Shown here piece after piece: positions 1-11,340 of a stretch of 64,000 bases of DNA (the stretch's first letter is position 1; the number at the start of each line of letters is the position of its first letter). The DNA comes from Schistocerca nitens (lineage: Eukaryota; Arthropoda; Insecta; Orthoptera; Acrididae): positions 275,395,503 to 275,459,502 of the forward strand of contig NC_064622.1 of NCBI RefSeq assembly GCF_023898315.1. The letters run 5' to 3'. Under the pieces are notes generated by a model, which had not been told where the DNA came from, searched no databases, and saw only the letters and a list, made by a program, of their open reading frames with translations. The position numbers and the translations under genes are program-made.

Positions 1-273
1 AATAACACATACCTTGTATTAAAATCGTATATGCCAGGTAAAATTTTGTTATAGTAGTAGATATTTTTCATACACACTAATTGTCAAATTGTTTTGTTAG
101 TTTTACTAGTCATGATTATATTCCCTTCATTTTAGCCAGAGATTTAGCAGAGCTTTGTCTCTCTGCAATAGTCAAACCTCTTTGGGGGCATTGTAACACC
201 ACAACTCTTTTTGGGATCCTGTATCCTACTCCAGTCTGATCTCCACTCTCCTGAAGAGGGCATATATGTAATA

Positions 274-510
274 TTAGTAATTTATGCCAATTTAAACTGT
301 TGCTTTGACTTTTTCCACATTGTGTCTCACCAATATATAGAATGGAAGAAGCATGTTTGCAGTTATCTGGATTCAAATACACCAAACATCCTTTGTGCAG
401 CAACTTAGTAATTTACACTAATTTAAACAAGTGTTTTGACATTGTTTACATTGGGCGTCACAAGTATATAGAATGAAGGAAGCGTGTTGGATTAAAAATT
501 AATGTACCAT
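274..510. repeat. 131-bp tandem duplication (second copy partial)
   Basis: The stretch beginning TTAGTAATTTA at 274 recurs at 405 with the same order of landmarks (AATTTAAAC, TTTTGACAT, ATATAGAATG, GAAGCATG/GAAGCGTG), a period of about 131 bp. The minus strand of 116-403 is open for 95 codons and both copies give related peptides, but I cannot assign a family. A chance resemblance of YIGETQCGK to a C2H2 linker was considered and not accepted. Confidence 0.6.
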
Positions 511-640
511 CATAATTACATACAGTACAAACTACAGGCACATAGTAGGAATAAAACTGCTATTATAATAATGGAGTAATTAATTATTAAAAATCAGGAG
601 ACTGCTATTTTTATGAAACTTCCTGGCAGAATAAAACTGT

Positions 641-716
641 GTGCCCGACCGAGACTCGAACTCGGGACCTTTGCCTTTCATGGGCAACTGCTCTACCATC
701 TGAGCTACTGAAGCAC
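641..716 (-). repeat. tRNA-like module, left arm
   Basis: Read on the minus strand this folds like a tRNA: the GTGC/GCAC acceptor ends pair, the A box is TAGCTCAGATGG and the B box GAGTTCGAGTC. The anticodon stem TTGCC/GGCAA encloses CATGAAA, with nominal anticodon TGA but A instead of the invariant T at position 33. It lies inside a mobile inverted-repeat element, so I treat it as tRNA-derived and not as a working tRNA gene. Confidence 0.65.
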
Positions 717-964
717 GACTCACGACTGGTCCTCACAGCTTTACTTCTGCCAGTACCTCGTCTCCTACCTTCCAAACTTTACAGAAGCTCTCCTGCGAAT
801 CATTCTGGAAACAACCCCCAGGCTGTGGCTAAGCCATGTCTTTGCAGTATCCTTTCTTTCAGGAGTGCTAGTTCTGCATGGTTTGCAGGAGAGCTTCTGT
901 AAAGTTTGGAAGGTAGGAGACGAGGTACTGGCAGAAGTAAAGCTGTGAGGACCGGTCGTGAGTC

Positions 965-1040
965 GTGCTTCGGTAGCTCAGATGGTAGAGCACTTGCCCG
1001 TGAAAGGCAAAAGTCCCGAGTTCGAGTCTCGGTCAGGCAC
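965..1040 (+). repeat. tRNA-like module, right arm
   Basis: This is the mirror copy of the left module: acceptor GTGC (965-968) pairs with GCAC (1037-1040), the A box is TAGCTCAGATGG and the B box GAGTTCGAGTC. The anticodon loop is CGTGAAA (nominal TGA, G at position 33). Box A and box B could still act as an internal Pol III promoter; transcription is not shown by sequence. Confidence 0.65.
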
Positions 1041-1119
1041 ACAGTTTTAATCTGCCAGGAAGTTTCATATCAGCGCACACTCCGCTGCAGAGTGAAAATC
1101 TCATTCTGCTATTTTTATG

Positions 1120-2030
1120 TTTTATAAATCAGAAATTATTTGTATTCCTAACAGAAATATGACATGATGAATTTTCAGTCAGAATTAAACATGCTTATAT
1201 TCTAACTGGTGTTAGTTAATAGAACTGTAATTATGACTATATGGAAATGTAAAATTTTACTCACAAAATTTAATTAATTGAATCTGGGCCTTTCATTCAA
1301 TAAAATTAATCACTCTGTTCACCTGAAAATGACAGGAATATTTTACTCTAAGTTAGTAAAATAATATATGCCAATTAATGAAATATATTATTGCAATGAT
1401 AAAACATTTACTTTATGGTCTTAATAGATCTTTTCTGTTTTTGTATGAAATTAGTCACTATTATCCCACGTAATTTTATATGTAATTTGGGAAGATGTAT
1501 GTAAAAACTTTAATTGTTAAATATGCAAAATTCAATATGTAACAATAACAGTAATTGTTTGAAGTCACAGAAATAGAGATGATTTCTACTCCGCCAAAAG
1601 TCAGTCTGAAGTCAGTCTGAGATCAGACTTACATCAGTCTTAAGCCAGTCTTGGACCGAGTTTTGCACCAACTGCATGTAGTCAAGCTTCGTATGTTTGC
1701 TGCCAAATGTATAGCGTGCGAAATAAAATTGTCTGAGAACAAGAAGTTCTGAAACTTATTTAAACCATGACATGATTCCCATGATGCAGTAACATCAAGA
1801 TGAACCTATGGCAGCAACAAGAAGTAGCACCCCAGATTGCACAAGATATGTATTATTTTTTTTGTTGGAGGATATCCATAAAATGATGTGATATATTGAA
1901 CATTGTTTCTCTTGTGTTAAGCAATGATACACATCCCAAATATCACCACAAAACATTTTCACCATGTCATATTACAAGCCCCATAACACTACATTCAGAG
2001 AGTAGGAATTCTTCACAGTCTTAGCTCTTT
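1120..2030. other. AT-rich spacer, no gene seen
   Basis: There is no long open frame and no element I recognise. A cluster of GTCAGTCT-type words at about 1598-1660 (GTCAGTCTGA, ATCAGACTTA, ATCAGTCTTA, GCCAGTCTTG) is a short degenerate tandem repeat. Confidence 0.5.
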
Positions 2031-4620
2031 GTCCTGATCCAGCCCCAGAGCCAGACCACATCCCCAAACAAATGCCCAAATACCCTATCAGTGCATTGTG
2101 AAAATCATCTCCTTACCATCTTCAACCATATCTGGAGTAAGGGTGAGTTCCCATCTCAGTGGCGGGAAAGCATCATCGTCCCAGTACTGAAACCAGGTAA
2201 GCATCGCCTAGTGATCAACAGCTATCACCCAATTAGTCTCACCAATGTTCATTGTAAGTTGCTCAAATGAACGCTGAGCCAGCGACTGTGTTGGCTCCTT
2301 GAGTCTTGGGGTGTTCTGGCTCTGTCCCAGGGCAGTTTTTGCCAAGCCCATTCCACTGCTGATAATTTTGTTTGCCATCCAGGCAGCTTTCGACCTATGC
2401 CAACAACTTATTGCTGTCTTCTTCAACCTACAAAAGGCTTATAACATCACATGTTGACACCAAGCCTTGCTACCTTACATGATTGGGGTCTCTGGGGCCT
2501 GCTTCCAATTTTTGTCCAGAACTTCTTGTCACATCATATGGTTCAAATGGCTTTAAGCACAATGGAACTTAACATCTGAGGTCATCAGTCCCCTAGACTT
2601 AGAACTACTTAAACCTAAGGACATCACACACATCCATTCCCAAGGCAGGATTCGAACCTGCAACCGTAGCAGCAGCACGGTTCCAGACTGAAGCGCCTAG
2701 AGCCACTCGGCCACACCAGCCGGCGTCACATCTTACTCTACAGGTTTGAATTGGTGTATCCCACAGTGCTCCCCACACCCAAGATAATGGGGTCCCACAG
2801 GGCTCTGTATTAAGTGCCCCTCTCTTTCTAGTGACCACCAACAGTCTAGTAGCGGATTTGGGGTCTTCAGTCTCACCCTCCTTGTATTCTGGCAATTTTT
2901 GCTTATGCTATTGCTCCTCTACGATAGGTGTTGCTGAACACTGATTGCAGGACACCATTCAAAAGTTGCAATTATGGGCTCTCACGAACAGCTTTCAGTT
3001 TTCCACCACCAGATTTGTGTCACTTGCTTCTGTCACCATGTTCATCCACAACCATAACTTTACCTCAAAGACCCATTACTCAATGTAGTGGTGACTTATC
3101 ACTTTTTGGGACTGGTCTTCAATGCCCAGCTGATGTGGCTTCCCCAACTTCATAAACTTAAGCAAAGGTGTTGGCTACACCTTAATACACTTCACTGGCT
3201 CAGTAACACCAGCTGGGGTGCAGACCACATGACCCTTCTGCAGCTTTACAAAGCACTGATCCTGTTTCATCTTGATTATGGGAGTCTGGCATATGGTACA
3301 TCATTGCCCTCAGTGCTGTGGTCATTAAACATGATACATCACTATGGGGTCCAGCTTGCAACAGGAGCCTTCCAAACTAGCCCTGCAAACAGCCTACTCA
3401 TGGAGGTAGCGGTCCCTTACTATAGACCAGGTGCCAAAAAAGCTACGGTACTCAATTACACTATATAGGTTTACAGCTCCCCTAAGCATACGAACTACTG
3501 TGTCCTTTTTCCTAATAGGGGTATCCATCTTCCACAACTGAGACCAGAACTGAGGTCACCATTGCTGGCCGATTACAATGTCTCTGCTCTGAACTCCAAC
3601 TTCCGCCACTGTCGCCTCTTGTCAGGGAGCTATCACTTATACCCTGACCTCAGATCTGTCTCAATTTATCCTTTGGACTGAAGAATTCAGCTGAACAGCT
3701 CCTGGCTGTCCTCAGTGCAGTTCTGGGTTTTGAAGTGGTTTACACTGATGGCTTAACAGTTGATGGATGAACTAGTTTTGCATACACACATGCAAGGTGC
3801 AGTCAAGTTTTTTTCTTGCCAAATGGATGCAGTATCTTCACTGCTGAATTGGTGGCCACTGAATGAGCCCTTAGCCATGCTTGTTCTTGTATCAGCAAGA
3901 TGCCTCTAATCTGCAGTGACTCCCTGAGGGGCCTTCAGGCTATAGACAAGTGCAATCCTCATCACCCATTAGTCACGATTATACTTAGTCATGACCATCA
4001 TTAGTCACAACTATCCATTATCTTGTTTCATACTTCCATCAAGATGCACGGCCAGATGTCTTTGTTTGTACACCTGGACATGTTGGGATCTCAGGGAATG
4101 AACATGCCAATTGCTTGACAAAGTTGGCTATCAGGATGCTGATTTTGGAAACGGAAGACCCAGAACTGGACCTTCAGTCAATGCTACACCATCAATTGTT
4201 GGAGGCCTGGATCTCAGAATTGTCTGCATTGGACTTCTCAAACAAAATGAGAGCAATAAAGGAGACCACGACCACATGGCAGTCTTCCCTTCACACTTCT
4301 TGCAGGAAATCTACTGTCCTTTGTCAGTTGTGTATGGCCACACCTGGCTGACCCACAGCCACATTCTCCGATGTGAGGACCAGTCTTACTACTAGACTGC
4401 ACAGATTTGGCTGCTTTGTAATGATCTCTTAACCTTCTTGACACACTGCCTCTGGTACTAGAGGAAGATGCCAAAGTGGCTACAACTGAGATCTGTCTCG
4501 ATTTATCCTTTGGAGAATTCAGTTGATCCCATGGTGCTTTGCCACCTGTTCCTGGCTGTCCTCAATGCATTTCCAGATTTTTAAGTGGTATACACTAAAA
4601 CCCGTGAAGATGGTTCTACT
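2030..4620 (+). pseudogene. Decayed non-LTR retrotransposon (RT plus RNase H; I-group-like)
   Basis: Broken frames give, in order: the RT N-terminal region around 2100-2250 (FPSQWRESIIVPVLKPGK, then YHPISLTN), GVPQGSVLSAPLFL at about 2787-2830, a degenerate catalytic region near 2905, and a post-RT segment at 3088-3468 (HLDYGSLAYG). RNase H motifs follow: VYTDG near 3740, AELVA near 3845, SDSL near 3918 and PGHVGISGNEHA near 4070-4110. RNase H after the RT is known in the I, R1, LOA and Ingi groups and absent from CR1 and Jockey, so an I-group origin is likely. Many stops and frameshifts make it dead. A SINE interrupts the RT. A segment near 3651 recurs near 4490, suggesting an internal duplication. 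Confidence 0.75.
2536..2724 (-). mobile_element. tRNA-derived SINE inserted in the LINE
   Basis: The minus-strand 5' head at 2724 is tRNA-like, with a B box GGTTCGAATCC. The body and the 3' end GAGCC-like/CATTTGAACCAT match the SINE at 7312-7507. The flanking 8-bp direct repeat GTCACATC (2528-2535 and 2725-2732) marks the insertion; removing it restores continuity of the RT region. The tail is short. Confidence 0.85.
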
Positions 4621-5166
4621 CTTCTCTGTGAGGTGGGGCACTTTGGCATCATTGACTGCCTGAGGGGTTGAGAGGTACCCCTCACCTGTTCTAGCTCAAA
4701 GTTCTCATGGCAGCCATTCTCAGTGGTCTGGCCTGCCCCCTATCCTTTCCACCATTTTAGTCTCCTTGTTCTTTTATGTTTGTGGTTTTTAATGTTTTAT
4801 CTGTCCTAAAATTTTATCATCTTGCCTATGCTGATCATTTTATTGGAGTAACAGATAGTGAATTGGTGCTGGTGGGATGCAGAGTGTGCATATCCCACCA
4901 CATACCACGCTTCAGGGCCACCAACTTTATTCTGGGCAGAGTGGCTTACTCACCTTACCCTCTCTTGCTCACCTCCTACTTCGCCTTGATTTTATGTCTG
5001 TCTTACTATATCTTGCTTACAATTGGGCTTCCCAGGGTTTGCCTTTTGTATTTGGTTTGATCCATATTGGATGAAGAGACTGACGATTTTGCAGTTTGCT
5101 CCCTTTAATTCCAACAACAAACCAACCATAGAATGGAGTAAGGTGTGTGAAAGTAAGTTTTGTGAG
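4620..5166. other. Spacer between LINE remnants
   Basis: Short open frames only (longest 94 codons, unrecognised). It may include the 3' untranslated region of the decayed plus-strand LINE. No other signal is seen. Confidence 0.4.
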
Positions 5167-5173
5167 GAATTAC

Positions 5174-5174
<1 letters not shown>

Positions 5175-5207
<33 letters not shown>
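5175..5207 (+). repeat. (ATC)n microsatellite, 3' tail of the RTE-like LINE
   Basis: Eleven CAT/ATC units. The position exactly at the 3' end of the minus-strand LINE, next to its target duplication, indicates it is the LINE tail and not an independent microsatellite. Confidence 0.85.
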
Positions 5208-5464
5208 TTAAGACTGATTATGCCTTTCAGCGTTCTGTCTGGAGCATAGTCCCCCTTATAAAATTCCTCCATGATCCCCTACTCAGTGCTAACATTGGTG
5301 CCTCTTCTTAACCAAATCCAGGTACCTTCTCCTTGGTCTACCCCGACTCCTCCTACCCTCTACTGCTGAACCCATGAGTCTCTTGGGTAACCTTGCTTCT
5401 CCCATGCGTGTAACATGACCCCACCATCTAAGCCTGTTCGCTCTGACTGCTACATCTATAGAGT

Positions 5465-8400
5465 TCATTCCCAGTTTTCTTTGATTTCCTCATTGTGCAC
5501 ACCCTCCTGCCATTGTTCCCATCTACTAGTACCTGCAATCATCCTAGCTACTTTCATATCCGTAACCTCAACCTTATGGATAAGGTAACCTGAATCCACC
5601 CAGATTTCGCTTCCATACAACAAAGTTGGTCGAAAGATTGAACGGTGCACAAATAACTTAGTCTTGGTACTGACTTCCTTCTTGCTGAAGAGAGTAGATC
5701 GTAGCTGAGCACTCACTGCATTAGCTTTGCTACACCTCGCTTCCAGTTCTTTCACTATGTTGCCATCCTGTGAGAATATGCATCCTAAGTACTTGAAACT
5801 GTCCACCTGTTCTAACTTTGTTCCTCCTATTTGGCACTCAATCCGTTTATATCTCTTTCCCACTGACATTACTTTTGTTTTGGAGATGCTAATCTTCATA
5901 CCATAGTCCTTAAATTTCTGATCTAGCTCTGAAATATTACTTTGCAAACTTTCAATAGAATCTGCCATCACAACTAAGTCATCCGCATATGCGAGACTGC
6001 TTATTTTGTGTTCACCTATCTTAATCTCACCCAGCTAGTCTATTGTTTTCAATATATGATCCATAAATAATATGAACAACAGTGGAGACAGGTTGCAGCC
6101 TTGTCTTACCCCTGAAACTACTCTGAACCATGGACTCAATTTACTGTCAACTCTAACTGCTGCCTGACTATCTATGTAAAGACCTTTAATTGCTTGCAAA
6201 AGTTTGCCTCCTATTCCATAACCACATAGAACAGATAATAACTTCCTCCTAGGAACCCGGCCATATGCCTTTTCTAGATCTATAAAACATAGATACAATT
6301 CCCTATTCCACTCGTAACACTTCTCCATTATTTGCCGTAAGCTAAAGATCTGGTCCTGACAACCTCTAAGAGGCCTAAACCCACACTGATTTTCATCCAG
6401 TTTGTCCTCAACTAATACTCGCACTTTCCTTTCAACAATACCTGAGAAGATTTTACCCACAATGCTGATCAAAGAGATACCTCTGTAGTTGTTTCAATAT
6501 TTTCTGTTTCCATGTTTAAAGATTGGTGTGATTACTGCTTTCGTCCAGTCTGATGGAACCTGTCCCGACTCCCACGCCATTTCAATTATCCTGTGTAACC
6601 ATTTAAGACCTGACATTCCACTGTATTTGATGAGTTCCGACTTAATTTCATCCACCCCAGCCGCTTTATTGCACTGCAATCTATTGATCATTTTCTCCAC
6701 TTCCTCCAATGTGATCCTATTTCCATCATCGTTCCTGTACCATTGTACATTGAAATCTGAAACATTACTGATCGTATTTTCACCTACATTGAGCAGCTCT
6801 TCAAAATATTCCCTCCGTCTGCCCAAGGCATCAACAGGATTCACCAGCAGTTTTCCTGACCTGTCCAAAATACTTGTCATTTCCTTCTTACCTACCTTTC
6901 AAAGATTGCTAATAACACTCCAGAATGGTTTTCCAGCAGCTTGACCCAATGTCTCCAACCTGTTTCCAAAGTCTTCCCAAGATTTCTTCTTGGATGCTGT
7001 AATTATCTGCTTGGCTTTGTTTCTTTCTTCAACATAACTTTCTCTGTCTACCTGAGTTCTAGTATGTAGCCATTTTTGATATGCCTTCTTTTTCCTTTTA
7101 CAGGCTGCCTTGACTGTGTCATTCCACCAAGCTGTTTGCTTCATCCTACCTTTACACACTACTGTTCCAAGACATTCTTTGGCCACTTCTAGTACTGTGT
7201 CCCTGTACCTTGTCCATTCCTTTTCCAGTGACTGCAATTGACTACATTTAACTAACTGGTACCTTTCTGAGATCACTGTTATGTACTTGTGTCTGATTTC
7301 CTTATCCTGAAAAAATGGTTCAAATGGCTCTGAGCACTATGGGACTCAACAGCTGTGGTCATAAGTCCCCTATAACTTAGAACTACTTAAACCTAACTAA
7401 CCTAAGGACACCACACACATCCATGCCCGAGGATTCGAACCTGCAACCGTAGCAGTCGCGCGGTTCCGGACTGGGCGCCTAGAACCGCTAGACCACCGCG
7501 GCCGGCCCCTTATCCTGAAGTTTCTCCACTCTTATCCTCCTACACATGGACCTGACCTCCTGCACTTTTGGCCTCACAATACCAATTTAACTGCATATTA
7601 AATAGTGATCAGTGTCATCAAAGAATCCCCTGAATACACGTGTGTCCCTCACAGCATTCCTGAATTCCTGATCTGTTATTATATAGTAAATGACAGATCT
7701 GGTTCCCCTGCCTTCCCAAGTATACCAGTGAATGTTCTTATGTTTAAAAAAGGAGTTTGTGATTACTAAGCCCATACTGGCACAGAAATCCAAGAGTTGT
7801 TTCCCGTTCCTGTTGGCCTCCATATCCTCTCCAAATTTACCCATAACCTTTTAATACCCTTCTGTTCGATTTCCAATCCTGGCATTAAAATCACCCATGA
7901 GCAGAACACTGTCCTTGTCCTTTACTCTAACAACTACATCACTGAGTGTGTCATAAAAACTATCCATCTTATCTTGATCTGTCCCTTCACAATGCGAATA
8001 TACTGCCACAATCCTAATTTTCTTGCTAGACACTATCAAATCCTTCCACATCAGTTGTTCGTTTACATACCTTATTGCAACTACGCTGGGTTCCATTTTG
8101 TTCCTGATGAAAAGCCCTACACCCCATTGTGCTATTCCTGCTTTGACTCCTGACAGGTAGACCTTGTATTCTCCCACTTCCTCTTCTTTCTCACCCCTTA
8201 CCCGAATGTCACTAACAGCTAAAACGTCCAACCCCATCTTACTTGCAGCCTCTGCCAGCTCTACCTTCTTCCCAGAGTAGTCCCCATTGATATTAATAGC
8301 TCCCCATCTCGTTACCATTTGTTTGCCGAGTCGTATCTTAGGAGTCCCTGGTTTGTCAATTAGAGATGGGACCCCGTCACCTCCAAAGGTCCGAGGCATT

Positions 8401-8477
8401 TTGCTCTGATTGTTGCCAGCATCAAATTTATAGTACCAGGGAAGCAGGTTGCTAGCCTTACTTGCCCCAGGTCCCAT
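5465..8477 (-). pseudogene. RTE-like endonuclease-reverse transcriptase, nonsense-broken
   Basis: A single frame runs from 8477 to a stop at 5465, about 934 codons once the SINE and one copy of its target duplication (208 bp) are discounted. It is interrupted only by stop codons at 7851-7853, 7587-7589, 6899-6901, 6494-6496 and 6035-6037. An APE-type endonuclease occupies 8330-7590 (WGAININGDY, GDFNARIG, then DTDHYLI). The RT occupies about 6720-5465, with NNYRGISL, FIDLEKAYGRVPR, GVRQGCNLSP and an intact YADD near 5985. The C-terminal part has FKYLG and LLYGSEIW. The order and motifs fit RTE/BovB-like LINEs. RTE versus a related clade is less certain than the EN-RT call. Confidence 0.8.
7312..7507 (-). 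mobile_element. tRNA-derived SINE nested in the RTE-like LINE
   Basis: This 196-bp insertion has a 12-bp target duplication CCTTATCCTGAA (7300-7311 and 7508-7519). The minus-strand head has a tRNA-like A box TGGTCTAGCGG and B box GGTTCGAATCC. The 3' end reads CATTTGAACCATTTTT, a T-rich tail instead of poly(A). Same family as 2536-2724 and the fragment at 49785-49833. Its removal restores the LINE reading frame. Confidence 0.9.
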
Positions 8478-8829
8478 TGAGTTTTACCCTTAACGGTTGA
8501 GGGACTAACCGGTGGATTTGGTAGTCTTTGCCATCTGAGCACAAAGGTGGCCACGACTCGGAATATGTCCAAGATGCCCAGCCTTATTCCAAAGTAACTG
8601 GTATCCTGACTGTCAGGACCACTTACTTGGCCACTCATACATTGCCCGTGGTTCATGAACTAGGACATGATACCAGGAACCCACACCATGAATTACTTCT
8701 ATATGATATTCATAACCTTTGATAAAGGCAGATTTTTTTGCAAATAAATCTGCATATTTCAGTAACAAATTAAGCAGTTCAGCTTGTTGCTGAGAATTGA
8801 GAATACTTTGACTCTGACACTTTTGATAG

Positions 8830-10180
8830 TAATATGATCTTTATTGGAGTTCATGCATAATTTCTAAAATCAGGATTTCACCAACTGTGATGATTTTTAT
8901 TTTTATTCCACTGATTTCCCCTGCTACCAAAGTATTCGAGGTTGTATCAGTACATCTCGGTGTGAGATCAGTTTGTCCCAGAGCTGAAGTTTGTTCAAAT
9001 ATTTTTTGAAGTATGTACTTTGTTGGTTGTCGAAGGGGCCAGATTAAAAAGTCATTTCCTATGCCTTTCCTGTACAAAGGAAACCAATTCTTGGACAGGA
9101 AAGCCTCCTCACACTGTTCATTTGTTTGACAAAACTCCTCATTTTGTTTTGCCATTTCACCCTAGAAGGTGAACTGTATTTTTTGTAAATCAGTCCAGTT
9201 CTTAGGTACAACTACATTAAATGATTTTGTGTGTACTCTTTTTATCAGTATAAAAGACTTGAAACTGTCTGGATTTTATAAGTTTCTTCTATCAGAACTG
9301 ATGACAGAGTAGGAGCTGCCTCATCCTGTACGATACGTGGTTATGTGACAGGCTCCTACAATTAATTTTGTCTCTGTTTACCCTGTCACAATGACTCAGA
9401 ACATTGTATTACCTGTCCTAGTACTAAAGTGTGGTGTCTCACACACTACTTCTTAAACAGTGGACAACTCTCCCCTCATAACATTGATTTGCACAGCTAC
9501 ATTGTTATTTAACTCATATTAATACAGACTGAATCATCTCATTCTGATAATGTTCCAGCATTAGCCTGTTGTATAACAACTTTTAATTCAGAGTCCAGCA
9601 TTTCATTAATCTGTGTACCCTTTTCAGATGTTTGCATTATAAATTCATAAGAAAAGTTTTGGCTTTGTCCTTCAAACTATCCCTTTAATTTTCCCTCCTG
9701 CTCAGCAACTTATTTACTTTTTCTGTTAGCTATTGATCAGTTCCTTTTAGGCTTGATTTTTCTGACTGCAGTGGACTTGCTTCATTAGATAAAGTCTTTA
9801 TAACTTTAGGAATGGCATTCAGCTTGGACTAAATGTCATCCATCTTGGACATAAAGGAATTCTAAGTGGATTGAAAGTCGTCCTGTCTAGAGTGAATTGC
9901 ATCCATTTTGCTTTTAAAATCGTCCTGTCTGGACTGAAAGTTGTCCATTGGGGACTTAAAATCATCCTGTTTTAATGACAAGCTATTGTAATTTGTCTTT
10001 GTCATTGCTTCTATTCTGACATATACCCCACAAAAGGATCCACATGTGGCTACTTTGCAGAATTAACTCACCACCTTTAACTTCTGGTTCCATTTTGCTA
10101 GCTGAAGAATCCATATTGTCTCCTGCCAGATAAGTAAATTTGTTGCTATTGGCTTGTGATTCTTGATCCCTATTTTCTAC
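8830..10180 (-). pseudogene. Decayed coiled-coil protein, possibly retroelement gag
   Basis: On the minus strand a start-like MDSSASKMEPEV lies near 10110. About 10000-9790 then encodes a repeated heptad-like pattern (QDDFKS, MDNFQSR, QDDFKSKMDAIHSR, QDDFQS, MSKMDDI). Charged, helix-prone sequence follows to a 104-codon open frame at 8841-9155. Several stops break it. Repeated short coiled-coil units are common in retrotransposon gag or ORF1 proteins, but no zinc knuckle, protease or RT was seen here, so the family is unassigned. Confidence 0.4.
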
Positions 10181-11340
10181 CTATTCCATATTATAATTTT
10201 ACCACTCTTTACCATACCACAGATGACTTAAGTTAATTTAATAGCTTTTATATATCCATCTTAATCAATAATGTGCCAACAATATCAGTTCAAAGAATAA
10301 ATCTTCAACAGGAATTATAGATTTGCAGACACAAGACAGCAGCTCAATTCTGTGTTGTTTACACTGCACACAAAGTCAGCAATCTTATCAGTGATAAGTT
10401 CATGAATAATTTAATCAAATCATAAACCTGAACATTGGTTTTAAGATTGTTCCAAAATAAACCATGGTCCATGAACTATCTGTCCAATTGACAAAACTTT
10501 GTCACACATATAGATAATGGAATAAACATTGATTTTACTGTTTGCTTTTATTATTTCTTACTGGCTTTGTTTCTTCATGTCCAATTTTCTTGTTTCATCA
10601 CACAATGTTCTTAAACATCAAAAAAGAAGAATACAGTTTGTAATTATATGACAACAAAATTTGTAAACGCAGAAAAGTCCACAAAATACTTTTCATGTCA
10701 TGTCACTCCAGGAGGCAGTTGAAATGGTTCCCTTAGTTTACATATATGCAATTAGTTGAGATTTACTGTCAGAATTTATTGTAAAATTTTAAAGAAAGGA
10801 AATTCATTTCAAAGGTGGTAAAAAAAGGGAAAAGGTTAATTATTTGTTAATTTCTTCTAGCAACATAATAACAATACTGATTTGTTTTCATATAATAAAG
10901 TCAATGTTATTGATTTTTGCCACTACAGAAAAATGAAAATTATATCCATGCCAAAATGGTCATTGTTAGTTGGCAGCCTCATTGTATCACCAAACAAGTA
11001 GCTTCCAACTGAAAATAAATGGTCAAAACTCTTTTAATTCAAACAAATAAAACAGCTATACTGAACTATAGATTAGTTCACAAATAAAAATGCAGTTTGA
11101 CAGAAAGTGAACCCATTATTATTGGTTAAAAGCTTACAGTGGAGACTCTTACATCTGTACTGTGCCACATCCAAGAGAAGAAAAAAAGATAAAGTAACAT
11201 CACTCCTTTTCACAGCTTAAAAAGATTAATTACAACTTCCTGGAACAAGATTATTGTCATGTAGGAATTACAGGGACAGACCTTTGAACAATTTTTATCC
11301 TTTTTTAAAAGTGTAGTTATAGGAAATTTTCATTCAATAC
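10180..11340. other. AT-rich spacer, no gene seen
   Basis: No open frame of note on either strand and no element recognised. Confidence 0.5.

Larger units (their letters stand above)
616..1105. mobile_element. 490-bp inverted-repeat element with two opposed tRNA-like modules
   Basis: The element is flanked by a 14-bp direct repeat CTGCTATTTTTATG at 602-615 and 1106-1119, a convincing target-site duplication. The left arm (616-about 800) is the reverse complement of the right arm (about 886-1070), with a loop of about 86 bp. Each arm begins GAAACTTCCTGGCAG at its outer end and holds a 76-nt tRNA-like segment. The right end carries an extra 35 bp absent on the left. No protein is encoded, so it must be non-autonomous. 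The TSD length suggests LINE-type or Penelope-type mobilisation rather than cut-and-paste, but this is inference. Confidence 0.75.
5175..8689 (-). mobile_element. Near full-length RTE-like LINE with (ATG)n tail
   Basis: On the minus strand the element runs from 8689 to a terminal (ATG)n run at 5207-5175. It is bracketed by the 8-bp direct repeat GAATTACT (5167-5174 and 8690-8697). Without the nested SINE and its duplicated site the length is about 3.3 kb, the usual full length for RTE-clade LINEs, which have a single EN-RT ORF and short-repeat tails. A 98-codon open frame (8360-8656) precedes and overlaps the main frame and may be only 5' leader. Confidence 0.8.

Noticed and set aside
116-403. 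Zinc-finger gene on the minus strand
   Set aside because: YIGETQCGK resembles a C2H2 linker, but spacing of Cys/His does not fit and the 131-bp period is not that of zinc fingers.
641-1040. Two functional tRNA genes
   Set aside because: Both lie in the arms of a mobile inverted repeat with target duplication, lack T33 and have related copies in other repeats.
4992-5211. Peptides of poly-Met or poly-Ile
   Set aside because: Translation of the (ATC)n tail of the RTE-like LINE.
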